Of a DNA stretch of 64,000 nucleotides, positions 25,951 to 33,956 are shown one piece after another (position 1 is the stretch's first letter; each line of letters opens with the position of its first letter). The position numbers and the translations under genes were made by a program. The notes beneath the pieces were generated by a model. It did no database searches. It saw only the letters and a program-made list of their open reading frames with translations, and was not told the DNA's origin. The DNA comes from Thermoplasmata archaeon (lineage in GTDB: Archaea > Thermoplasmatota > Thermoplasmata > Thermoplasmatales > Thermoplasmataceae). The DNA lies in NCBI GenBank assembly GCA_021817255.1, contig JAKAVO010000002.1:1-64000 (forward strand), written 5' to 3'.

Positions 25951-27546
25951 TCAAATTGCCCTGGCTTTTGAAATAATATCTTCCAAATTGAGTTCAAGAT
26001 ATGTTGCCGGGAATGGAATTTTAAATTTATCAATGATTATAGGGTCCACTTCGCCTATTAGCCCTGCAGATTTTGGTTTGTCCCCTATCATTATTTCCCC
26101 AGCCCTTCCTCTTATTAGCTCTTCCGTTTCAGTCTCCCTGATAGAGAGATTTTCTATTTCCACTGAACGAAGTATGGCTTCAAGCACCCCTTTCATTGCA
26201 TCATATGATGCCGAATTGCCACTCATAATGCAAGCCATTAGAGTTTTTTGCTTTCCAGATGTATCTATTGAATCACCAACCTCAAAAATATTTTGCGGAA
26301 ATGGTTCAGCTTTATTCTTTTCCAATGATGATAGTACGCTCTGGAAGAGGTTCTCCCTTATTTTGCTGAATTCGATGCTTTTAGGGTTGTTGACTTTGAA
26401 GAACTGGTGTTTGCTGGAGGAATCGCCAAGAACAAAATTCTTGACTTCCTGGAATCCAAGGCTGACCATAATATTTCGCAGAGAATTTGAAGCTTTATTC
26501 AGTTCATTCTCTGTGCCTATAAAATTGTTGTTTAGTGTTTTTTCTTCTATTTTATTAATTCCATAACCCTTTATGAAATCCTCTATTATGTCCACTTCTC
26601 CCATTAGATCAACTCTCCACAGTGGCACTTTGCACTGGCCATTGCTATAGCTAATTCCCATTTTTGAGAGTGATTTTTTAATCTCATCCTTATCTAATTT
26701 GCCCAGTCCTGTCATCTTTCTAATGCGTTTATCGCTGACCTCGATTTTTTTTGAATTCAGCATGCCTGCATAATTGGAAAAGGATGCTGGAATTGTGACA
26801 TCAATGCCTTTGCTGAGAAAATATCCCGCCATAAGCCTGAAGCCAAGATCTAATCCCTGCTGTGAAGTTGCTGTAATATCCACTAACAATTTCTTTGTTT
26901 CCGATGTGGTTCTGGTTCTGTACGAGTTAAAAAAAGGTGGCACTGACATTATTCCTGATTCATCTGACACAGCAAAAACCTTGTTCAAGCTGTTCAATGC
27001 CTGGTATTTTATACCCTTTTCGTGTTCATTCAACAGATCAGAAATTTTACCTGTAAGACCATCGTAAGTTGTCATTGTTTCATCCTTGGAGATCGAACTG
27101 TAACTGATTTCCCCGATCACTTTTTCTCTGTCATGTACACCTATTGCAAATTTCCTCCTTGCCTTGCCGACAGACTCCGAAACTCTATCTGAAAATTCCA
27201 GAAAATCGCTGCACAGGCGATTGCCATGGAAGAATTGGCTTATACCATCAGTTTCAAATGCAATGAAAAAAGGCCTTGATGCGACTTCTTTAATAGTAGT
27301 TTTCAGGTTTCCGGACAAAAACCTTCCCTCTCTATGAACCCCTCTGGCAAATATTTCCAACTGGTTGTGAATTGACTCTACTGAGTACAAATCAGCCCTA
27401 TCCGGGTTCAGTTCGATCTTGATGTCGGTTTTGTCTTCCCCCTCAAAACTGAATCCTATGACTCTTGAAAAATCCTGGATTGTTCTGTTCCAATCATTTC
27501 CAAAACATTCTCTGAGTGCTTCTCCATTAGTTCTAATAACGACCAT
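25951..27546 (-). CDS. pheT: Phenylalanyl-tRNA synthetase beta subunit
   Basis: This 531-residue protein matches the archaeal PheRS beta subunit. It has an N-terminal B1-like part, the conserved IKIELNPDRADLYSVE, the B5 domain (about 250-320) and a degenerate class II core towards the end (GLIGEVDPIIIDKF). With PheS, which is not in this window, it forms the alpha2-beta2 enzyme that charges tRNA-Phe in the cytosol. It is preceded by four bases and the stop of a tandem ribbon-helix-helix regulator, and a GAGGGA lies nine bases before its ATG, so it is the second gene of that operon. Confidence 0.93.
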   Translation of the reverse strand: MVVIRTNGEALRECFGNDWNRTIQDFSRVIGFSFEGEDKTDIKIELNPDRADLYSVESIHNQLEIFARGVHREGRFLSGNLKTTIKEVASRPFFIAFETDGISQFFHGNRLCSDFLEFSDRVSESVGKARRKFAIGVHDREKVIGEISYSSISKDETMTTYDGLTGKISDLLNEHEKGIKYQALNSLNKVFAVSDESGIMSVPPFFNSYRTRTTSETKKLLVDITATSQQGLDLGFRLMAGYFLSKGIDVTIPASFSNYAGMLNSKKIEVSDKRIRKMTGLGKLDKDEIKKSLSKMGISYSNGQCKVPLWRVDLMGEVDIIEDFIKGYGINKIEEKTLNNNFIGTENELNKASNSLRNIMVSLGFQEVKNFVLGDSSSKHQFFKVNNPKSIEFSKIRENLFQSVLSSLEKNKAEPFPQNIFEVGDSIDTSGKQKTLMACIMSGNSASYDAMKGVLEAILRSVEIENLSIRETETEELIRGRAGEIMIGDKPKSAGLIGEVDPIIIDKFKIPFPATYLELNLEDIISKARAI

Positions 27547-27550
27547 GAAT

Positions 27551-27877
27551 TTAATCCCTCAAATCAGAATCGGATCTTTCTTTTTCCCTGGTCAGCGTTG
27601 ACTTTGTGTATTCCTTTAAAACACTTCTAATTAGGTCATCTATCGAAATGGCATCTCCCCTGGCCAGCAATGAATTGAGATCATCAACCATCTTCCTTGT
27701 TAGTTGAACTTCAACTTTTTTATTAATTCCCTCATCATCATACTTTTCCATGAATTGCCTGATGGCCATTCTGATAATATCAGAAATGCTTTCAAAATTG
27801 TATTTATCAAGTAAACTTTCCATTTTCTGCATATCTTCTTCGGATAATCTGATTGTTATTCTATAAGGAACTGCCAT
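27551..27877 (-). CDS. Tandem ribbon-helix-helix DNA-binding regulator
   Basis: This 108-residue protein contains two ribbon-helix-helix units in one chain: YRITIRLSEEDMQKMESLL...SISDIIRMAIRQFM (about 5-45) and KKVEVQLTRKMVDDLNSLL...SIDDLIRSVLKEY (about 53-95). Most such regulators have a single unit and dimerise; two units could make a built-in dimer. The ORF track starts at 27904, but the TATA box at 27918-27925 would place the transcript start near 27895, leaving the ATG at 27877 as the likely start. It lies directly upstream of pheT in the same operon. A palindrome over the predicted transcript start suggests that it regulates its own operon. Confidence 0.8.
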   Translation of the reverse strand: MAVPYRITIRLSEEDMQKMESLLDKYNFESISDIIRMAIRQFMEKYDDEGINKKVEVQLTRKMVDDLNSLLARGDAISIDDLIRSVLKEYTKSTLTREKERSDSDLRD

Positions 27878-27888
27878 AATAACTCGCC

Positions 27889-27945
27889 ATGAAATACATT
27901 TCATTAAGGTTATTCTGTTTATAAATATTTGTTATGAAATACAAT
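27889..27945 (-). promoter_or_regulatory. Promoter and candidate operator of the RHH-pheT operon
   Basis: A perfect inverted repeat ATGAAAT-AC-ATTTCAT occupies 27889-27904. A second partial copy (ATGAAATACAAT) lies at 27934-27945, 45 bases further upstream. The TATA box (TTTATAAA on the minus strand, 27918-27925) sits between them, and the expected transcript start falls inside the palindrome. This is a natural place for a repressor, most simply the tandem RHH protein encoded just downstream. Sequence and spacing are observed; the regulator is inferred. Confidence 0.6.
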
Positions 27946-28340
27946 CGCTGAGAGATATTAATTGCAAATAAAAAACAATCAGTTTGTTTTGCCAGCAAGG
28001 TGCCCTGATAATAGGGCTGGCTTGAAAAATCATTAGCATAATTGTTGCTTTTTTGTAGTGATTAAAACTAAAATATCCATATTGCGCAATGGAACATAAA
28101 TATTTAAATAAAATCATATTTTGCTGGCTTAGGATAAGATATTAGGGTCAATTATTATTAAACAAAAATGATTCAAAATACCAAAAATTCGCCAATATGG
28201 ATAAATGTCTGCTAAATCGCCTTATTCATTATAAAATGAAGATGAGAAATGTTTATCTATGTTTCTTCATAAGTAGCCCTAAAAACTACAAAACACTTTT
28301 AATACTGTAATGTCTACAATAGAAATAAGGTGAAAAAAAA
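27946..28340 (+). promoter_or_regulatory. Long AT-rich upstream region and promoter of tes
   Basis: This is the only gene-free stretch above 300 bases in the window. It is very AT-rich and holds no convincing ORF. Seen in it are the 10-base palindrome ATTGCGCAAT (28081-28090) and a dispersed inverted repeat, TATCCATATT at 28074-28083 and AATATGGATA at 28194-28203. It also holds a TATA-like CTTTTAATA (28296-28304) and a ribosome site AAGGTGA (28327-28333) seven bases before the TTG of the radical SAM gene. The ATG alternative would be sixteen bases away, so the TTG is favoured. Confidence 0.5.
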
Positions 28341-30164
28341 TTGATTGCAATGGAAGAAAGGAATAGATATCCCGAAGTCAGGTTTGCTAGTGACTTTGAG
28401 ATTAGCAAGAATGCACCGTTTAAGACAGTTGATGAGTTCGTTGGAGCTATGAGGAGTTTAATTTCTGATGACATGATGCTGATAAGAGTAACAGAGAGTC
28501 TGTGCCCCATATGTGTTGATGACGAGAAGTTCGACCAGATGAGAATTCCGGCCATTGTTTACGAAAATGCAGGCGAAGTCAAACTTATAAAAGAATGTGC
28601 AGAACATGGAATAACCAAGGAAAAATACTGGGAAGATTACGATATGTACCAGGAAGCGAAAAAGTGGCAGGACCCGGGAGTCAAAATACTGAACCCGCAC
28701 GTTGCATACCTTGAATCAAAAATTGTCTGCCCTACACACTGCGGTCTCTGTGTAAAACATAAATCACACACTGGATTGGGCAATGTTGTGGTAACAAACA
28801 GGTGTGACCTTTCATGCTGGTACTGCTTCTTTTATGCGAAAGAAAATGAACCAATATACGAGCCATCCCAGGATCAGGTTAGAATGATGCTGAGAAGAAT
28901 GAGGAACGAAAAGCCTGTTGGAGCAAACGCTGTTCAGATTACCGGTGGAGAACCAACAATAAGGGACGATATCCTTGATGTGATAAAAATCGCAAGAGAA
29001 GAAGGGTATGAGCACATACAACTCAACACGAACAGTGTAAGGGCAGCCTTTGATCCTGACTTCCCAAAGAAAATAAGAGAAGCCGGATCCAATGTTGTAT
29101 ACACAAGTTTTGATGGTCCTACCCCAAGATCAAACCCCAAGAACTTCTGGGAAATACCAGCAGCACTGCAGAACTACAAAAATGCACCAATGGGTGTTGT
29201 TCTTGTTCCAACTGTAATAGGCGGCATAAATGATATGTACCTGGGAGACACAATCAGGTTCGGCCTTTCAAACATAGACTCGGTAAGGGCAGTTAATTTC
29301 CAGCCAGTCAGCCTTGTTGGAAGAATGCCAGACAGGATGAGGGAAAAACAGAGAGTGACAATACCTGGCTGCATTAAGAAAATAGAACAGCAGACAGATG
29401 GCATGATAGGAAGAGAGGATTTCTTCACAGTGCCTTCTACAACAAAAGTTTCAAACTTTGTTGAGCAGCTGAAAGGAAAAGACATGTACAAACTATCTAT
29501 CCACTTTGCCTGTGGAATGGGTACCTACCTGTTCAAGGAGGGAGACAAGATAACCCCAATCACAAGGTTCATAGATGTTAGGGGAATGTTTGAGTACATA
29601 GGCGAGCTTGCTGATGACATCAAAGATTCATCATTCAAGACAGTAAGGAAAGTTACCTCTGCAGCCAAGTTGCTTGCCAGCCTTAAGAAATTCGTTGATT
29701 ACGAAAAGGCACCAAAGGATTTCAGCATAAAGGATATGGTCTATAACGCTTTTACAGAGGGAGACTACCACGGATTGAAAGCCTTCCACTACAAGAGTAT
29801 GTTCATAGGATTCATGCACTTCATGGACCCATACACATACGATGTGGACAGGGTTGAGAGATGTGATATACACTATGCAATGCCTGATGGAAGGGTTGTG
29901 CCTTTCTGTGCATTCAACGTGATACCTGAACTGTACAGGGACGCGACCCAGAGAAAGTACTCCATCCCTGCAAAGACATACGAAGAAAGAACAGGAAAGA
30001 ACCTCAAGAAAGAAAAGTACTTCAGGGAATACACACTGGAAGAAAAGAGATCCATCCTGAACTTCTACGAGAACAGCATAGGAAGGAAACTATCACAGGA
30101 CGAGATAGGGCTCAACCTGAACGAAGCAATACCCGTAATATCTTCTGACAGACCAGAAGATTAA
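28341..30164 (+). CDS. tes: Tetraether lipid synthase (radical SAM, Tes family)
   Basis: This 607-residue radical SAM protein has the [4Fe-4S]-SAM motif CDLSCWYC (Cys155, 159, 162) within NRCDLSCWYCFFYA, and the SAM-binding ITGGEPTIR after it. Two additional cysteine sets precede these (CPIC at about 55-58, and CPTHCGLC at about 130-137), which fits extra clusters. This arrangement and length match the COG1964-type family that includes the archaeal tetraether synthase. That enzyme joins the phytanyl chains of two archaeol-type lipids tail to tail to make GDGT membrane lipids. Thermoplasmatales membranes are rich in tetraethers. The start is probably TTG at 28341 because of AAGGTGA seven bases upstream. 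It is followed by a T-rich stretch and archease. Confidence 0.82.
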   Translation: MIAMEERNRYPEVRFASDFEISKNAPFKTVDEFVGAMRSLISDDMMLIRVTESLCPICVDDEKFDQMRIPAIVYENAGEVKLIKECAEHGITKEKYWEDYDMYQEAKKWQDPGVKILNPHVAYLESKIVCPTHCGLCVKHKSHTGLGNVVVTNRCDLSCWYCFFYAKENEPIYEPSQDQVRMMLRRMRNEKPVGANAVQITGGEPTIRDDILDVIKIAREEGYEHIQLNTNSVRAAFDPDFPKKIREAGSNVVYTSFDGPTPRSNPKNFWEIPAALQNYKNAPMGVVLVPTVIGGINDMYLGDTIRFGLSNIDSVRAVNFQPVSLVGRMPDRMREKQRVTIPGCIKKIEQQTDGMIGREDFFTVPSTTKVSNFVEQLKGKDMYKLSIHFACGMGTYLFKEGDKITPITRFIDVRGMFEYIGELADDIKDSSFKTVRKVTSAAKLLASLKKFVDYEKAPKDFSIKDMVYNAFTEGDYHGLKAFHYKSMFIGFMHFMDPYTYDVDRVERCDIHYAMPDGRVVPFCAFNVIPELYRDATQRKYSIPAKTYEERTGKNLKKEKYFREYTLEEKRSILNFYENSIGRKLSQDEIGLNLNEAIPVISSDRPED

Positions 30165-30181
30165 ATTTTTTTAATAATTTT
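30165..30181 (+). terminator. T-rich stretch after tes, also possible archease promoter
   Basis: A run of seven T residues followed by AATAATTTTTAATA lies directly after the tes stop codon. Archaeal transcription often ends at such T tracts, but the same bases are TATA-like and only about 10-20 bases from the archease start. The role is therefore uncertain. Confidence 0.35.
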
Positions 30182-30186
30182 TAATA

Positions 30187-30594
30187 ATGTATGAAATTCT
30201 AAATCATCAGGCAGATACAAGAATCAGGATTTTTGACACTGATTTTAAAGGGCTGCTTACATCTATTATTCAAAGCTTTAAAGAAACGGTATTTGGCAAA
30301 ACTGAAGGGTTGCAATTTACGGATGAAGAATATTTGAAGAGCGTATTGAAGTGGGAAAATAATCTTCAGTTCCTGGCAGTTGATGTTTTTAATGAACTGA
30401 TATTCCTTATGGAAGAAAAGGACCTGTTCCCAATTGAACTGAAGGATTTTGCAACAAGCAAGGATAATGTGGAAATTACAGTTAGATATGGAAAGTATCC
30501 GCATTCCGGAGATCTAAATGCCATCCCTAAGGCTGCTACCATGAATAAGAGTGATGATAATGGTGATTTCATAGATGTCACCCTTGATTTGTGA
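30187..30594 (+). CDS. Archease-like protein (RtcB cofactor family)
   Basis: This 135-residue protein matches the archease pattern: an opening YEILNHQADTRIRIF (usually YE.LDHTADIGIRAY), a middle FNELIFLMEEKDL (usually LNELLYL.D.E), and an end PKAATMNK...GDFIDVTLDL (usually KAVTYH...V.LDI). Archease helps load guanylate on the RNA ligase RtcB during tRNA splicing and repair. The metal-binding Asp in the first block is kept, while the final KAVTYH block is changed. No rtcB gene is in this window. Start is the only ATG near the beginning. Confidence 0.7.
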   Translation: MYEILNHQADTRIRIFDTDFKGLLTSIIQSFKETVFGKTEGLQFTDEEYLKSVLKWENNLQFLAVDVFNELIFLMEEKDLFPIELKDFATSKDNVEITVRYGKYPHSGDLNAIPKAATMNKSDDNGDFIDVTLDL

Positions 30595-30705
30595 ATTTGA
30601 TTTCATTGCATTTTCTTGACTTTTTATCGAACCCGAGTTAACATAGAACCAACTTTTTGTTATTCCCTAACTAAAGTTTTATTTTGTGAATGTATTCACC
30701 TTTGT

Positions 30706-31254
30706 ATGACTAATTTAGTACCAAGCAAACTCTTCTTTACCAGAGGGGTAGGAAGGGGAGATACCATGCTGCGTTCTTTGGAAGAGGCACTTAGGGATGC
30801 AGGCATTGCACAGTTCAATATTGTAACAGTCACTTCCATTTTTCCGCCAGGTGCCCAGGTTATAGGCAGGGAAGAAGGGCTGAAGCATCTTAACCCGGGC
30901 CAGATCCTCTTTACTGTCCTGGCGAGAAATGCATCTAATGAAATGAACAGGATGCTATCTTCTGCAATTGGATACGCCATTCCTACAGACAGAAGCAAGT
31001 GGGGATACCTGAGCGAACACCACAGCTTTGGCGAAACAGAAAAGAAAGCAGGATTTTTTGCCGAAAAACTGGCTGCAGAGATGCTTGCCAGCACCACAGG
31101 CGAACAGGATCAACTCATATGGGATGAAAAGAAGGAAGAATACAGATTAACAGACAGAATTCTTCAGACAAGAAATATATGCTCCACCGCTGTGGTCCTG
31201 AAAGGGGATGAATGGACAACAACCATAGCGGCTGCTGTGCTGATTATAGAATGA
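30706..31254 (+). CDS. pdaD: Pyruvoyl-dependent arginine decarboxylase
   Basis: This 182-residue protein is a PdaD family member with [19 protein letters not shown] at the start and the self-cleavage site in [14 protein letters not shown]. Cleavage before Ser44 would create the pyruvoyl group. The residue before it is Thr43 rather than the more common Ser. The core ends with [19 protein letters not shown]. It converts arginine to agmatine, the first step of polyamine synthesis in archaea. The ORF track runs back to an upstream TTG, but the ATG at 30706 fits family length and lies about 25-30 bases after a TATA-like AAGTTTTATTTT, so the message is probably leaderless. leuS follows after five bases. 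Confidence 0.92.
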   Translation: MTNLVPSKLFFTRGVGRGDTMLRSLEEALRDAGIAQFNIVTVTSIFPPGAQVIGREEGLKHLNPGQILFTVLARNASNEMNRMLSSAIGYAIPTDRSKWGYLSEHHSFGETEKKAGFFAEKLAAEMLASTTGEQDQLIWDEKKEEYRLTDRILQTRNICSTAVVLKGDEWTTTIAAAVLIIE

Positions 31255-31259
31255 TCTAA

Positions 31260-33956
31260 ATGGCTGAAGAAAGTGAATGGCAGGAAAAATGGGCAGAAAG
31301 CGGCATTTTCAACCCGGAACCTGATCAAAGGGAAAAATATCTGATTACGGTTCCATGGCCATATACCAGTGGGCCCCTTCATGTTGGCCACGGAAGAACA
31401 TATACTCTTGCTGATATTGTTGGGAGATACAAAAGGCTGAGAGGCTTTAACGTTCTCTTTCCCATGGGATTCCACGAAAGTGGAACTCCTATAGGTTCCA
31501 TCTCGGAAAAGATCAAGCGCGGAGATGAAAAAACAATATCACTTTATAGGAAATACATTGCAGAATATGAAAACGAAGAGAATGTTGAAGCCATAATGAA
31601 TAGCTTCAAGGAACCATTGAATGTTGCCAATTATTTTTCTTCAAAAATCACAAAGGATTTCAAAACTCTCGGTTACGCAATTGACTGGAGAAGGACTTTC
31701 AGATCAATAGATCCTGTATACAGCAAATTCGTCCAGTGGCAGTTCAGGAAGCTGGGAAGCATGAATTTGCTGAAGCAGGGAAGCCACCAGGTCTTATATA
31801 GCATAGAAGATGGAAATGCAGTGGGGGAGGATGATATTGAGGACGGAGATACAGATAAGGTATCGATAGAAAAGTTCGTAATGGTTCTTTTTAAAAAGAA
31901 TGATGAGGATGTTTATCTGGCTGCCGCCTCATTGAGGCCAGAAACAATTTTTGCAGTCACTAACCTGTGGATAAATCCTGATTCCAGGTATGTCAGGATC
32001 AGGGTGGATGATAAAATCATTATAACTTCAGAAAAGGCATCCCAGAAGATACTTTACCAGTTTGAAAATTCTGAATTAAAAGATGCTGTGGAATCTGATG
32101 AAATACTCAATTCCCAATATACAGTGCCTGCCACTGGAGTGAAGGTTAAGGTTTACAGAAATACACGCATAAATCCCGAACAGGCTACAGGTGTAGTTTA
32201 TAGTGTGCCAGGGCATTCCGTTATGGACTTAAGTTACATTGATGAACTTGGAATCGGCCTCGAGGGAAGGAGTATAATTAATCTTGAAAATAAGAAATCA
32301 AGTGCTTCTGAATATCTGGCTAAATATAAAGATCCTTCACGCGCAAACTCTGAAATGTACAAAGACGAATTTTACAGTGGAGTGATGGCTTCTGATCTGC
32401 CGCTGATAGGCGGGAAGAGCGTCAAAGAAGCAAGGGAAATTATGCAAAATGAACTCATTAAGAGAGGTTTTGCGTATGAGTTTTATGAAACGTCCAGGCC
32501 TGCAAGGACCAGGGATGGCAAGCCAGTTATAGTGTCTATAATGCACGATCAGTGGTTTATAAATTACTCCAATGAAGAGTGGAAGGATAAAGTCAGGGAA
32601 AATGTTTCAAAGATGAATTTCTACCCTGAATTTTATAGAAAGAATATGTTTGATGTCATAGACTGGATAGAAGAAAGGGCATGTGCACGGAAACGTGGAT
32701 TAGGCACACCTTTTCCCCAGGACGGGAAATGGGTTATTGAGTCTCTTTCTGATTCCACTATTTACCCAGCTTTTTACACATTTTCACATCTTATTAATGA
32801 TAAAGAACCGGAGAATCTGGATGACAACTTTTTTGACTACATAACAGATAATGGAACTGAGGAAGTTAACCCGGGAATGAAGGAACTTTCCCAGGAAGCA
32901 AGAAAGGAATTTAAGTACTGGTATGGAGTGGATCAGAGAATTACATCAGCACCACATATGTCAAACCATCTTGTTTTTTACCTCATGAATCATATGGCAA
33001 TGTTTAAAGGCAGATACCAGCCAAAAGGAATCTCAATTATAGGGACGGTTATTTCTAAGGGTGCAAAGATTTCAAAGAGCAAGGGGAACGCAATTTCCCT
33101 GCTGGACGTTGTAAAGCAGTATGGGGCAGACTTATTCAGGCTGTATGTAGCACTTGTGGCAGAAGTTGATTCCTCGCTTGACTGGAATGAGACAGAAATC
33201 GAGAATGTAAAAAGTGTATATGGAACAATAAAGAATGTTTTCAGCCTGATCTTGGAGAAAGGTGAATCTAAAACAGATGACTATACCGAATTGTTCAAAA
33301 TCAAGTTCAAGCATCATTTGAAAAATTACTTTGAGAAGATGGACAGTTTTCAAATCAGGGCTGGTTATGTTGAAATCATCCATGAAACTTTGAAGGATCT
33401 GAACCAGTTGGGAAATCTTGGGATGGATACAGCATCTGCTGTCAAAGAAATATGGGAATTGTGGATACAGGTACTATCCTGCGCTATCCCTCACCTTTCA
33501 GAAACCATATGGAAACAGATGGGAAAGAGTGGTTTTGTTTCAATCAGCGAAATCAGGGCAGAAGTTATTTCGGAGGGTGATAGGATCAGGGTAGAGAATT
33601 TTGATTATGTATTATCCCTTTCAGAAGATATAAGGGCAATCCAGAATGTTACTAAAATCAAGCCATCCCTCATTAAGATAACTGTCGGGAATGAATCCTT
33701 AAAAGAAGATGCGAGAAAAATCCTTCAGGGTGACTTGAATGTTTCAACAAAATCAATTATAGGAAATGTAAAAAAATTCAGGGGCAAGCTGAACCTGGAT
33801 GTAAACGAAATGGGTGCAATAACTCAATATAAGGAGATACTGGAAAAATTATTCCTTGCGGGAGTAGCAGTGGAAGAATATGCTGGCGATGGAAACAAAA
33901 AAGTTCCACTGCCTGGAAGGCCAGTGATAGATTTGGAAGGTGAAAAAATTGGATGA
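31260..33956 (+). CDS. leuS: Leucyl-tRNA synthetase
   Basis: This 898-residue protein is an archaeal-type LeuRS, a class Ia synthetase. The HIGH-like motif is LHVGHGR in PWPYTSGPLHVGHGRTYT, and the KMSKS-like motif is KISKSKGN. Between them lies the long CP1 editing insertion, and a C-terminal anticodon-binding part follows. It charges tRNA-Leu in the cytosol. The length is slightly below the usual 930-970 of archaeal forms. It starts five bases after pdaD and its last bases overlap the region holding the ribosome site of the aldolase-dehydrogenase gene, so the three genes probably share transcripts. Confidence 0.95.
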   Translation: MAEESEWQEKWAESGIFNPEPDQREKYLITVPWPYTSGPLHVGHGRTYTLADIVGRYKRLRGFNVLFPMGFHESGTPIGSISEKIKRGDEKTISLYRKYIAEYENEENVEAIMNSFKEPLNVANYFSSKITKDFKTLGYAIDWRRTFRSIDPVYSKFVQWQFRKLGSMNLLKQGSHQVLYSIEDGNAVGEDDIEDGDTDKVSIEKFVMVLFKKNDEDVYLAAASLRPETIFAVTNLWINPDSRYVRIRVDDKIIITSEKASQKILYQFENSELKDAVESDEILNSQYTVPATGVKVKVYRNTRINPEQATGVVYSVPGHSVMDLSYIDELGIGLEGRSIINLENKKSSASEYLAKYKDPSRANSEMYKDEFYSGVMASDLPLIGGKSVKEAREIMQNELIKRGFAYEFYETSRPARTRDGKPVIVSIMHDQWFINYSNEEWKDKVRENVSKMNFYPEFYRKNMFDVIDWIEERACARKRGLGTPFPQDGKWVIESLSDSTIYPAFYTFSHLINDKEPENLDDNFFDYITDNGTEEVNPGMKELSQEARKEFKYWYGVDQRITSAPHMSNHLVFYLMNHMAMFKGRYQPKGISIIGTVISKGAKISKSKGNAISLLDVVKQYGADLFRLYVALVAEVDSSLDWNETEIENVKSVYGTIKNVFSLILEKGESKTDDYTELFKIKFKHHLKNYFEKMDSFQIRAGYVEIIHETLKDLNQLGNLGMDTASAVKEIWELWIQVLSCAIPHLSETIWKQMGKSGFVSISEIRAEVISEGDRIRVENFDYVLSLSEDIRAIQNVTKIKPSLIKITVGNESLKEDARKILQGDLNVSTKSIIGNVKKFRGKLNLDVNEMGAITQYKEILEKLFLAGVAVEEYAGDGNKKVPLPGRPVIDLEGEKIG

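Noticed and set aside
27932-28117. 61-residue minus-strand ORF in the tes upstream region
   Set aside because: It lies in AT-rich DNA rich in TATA-like sequence, overlaps the RHH promoter and operator copy, has no ribosome site and looks low-complexity.
1983-28318. 12-mer GTAATGTCTACA upstream of the glyceraldehyde dehydrogenase (1983-1994) and of tes (28307-28318)
   Set aside because: Repeated 12-mers are expected by chance many times in 64 kb, and the two copies lie in opposite orientation to their genes.
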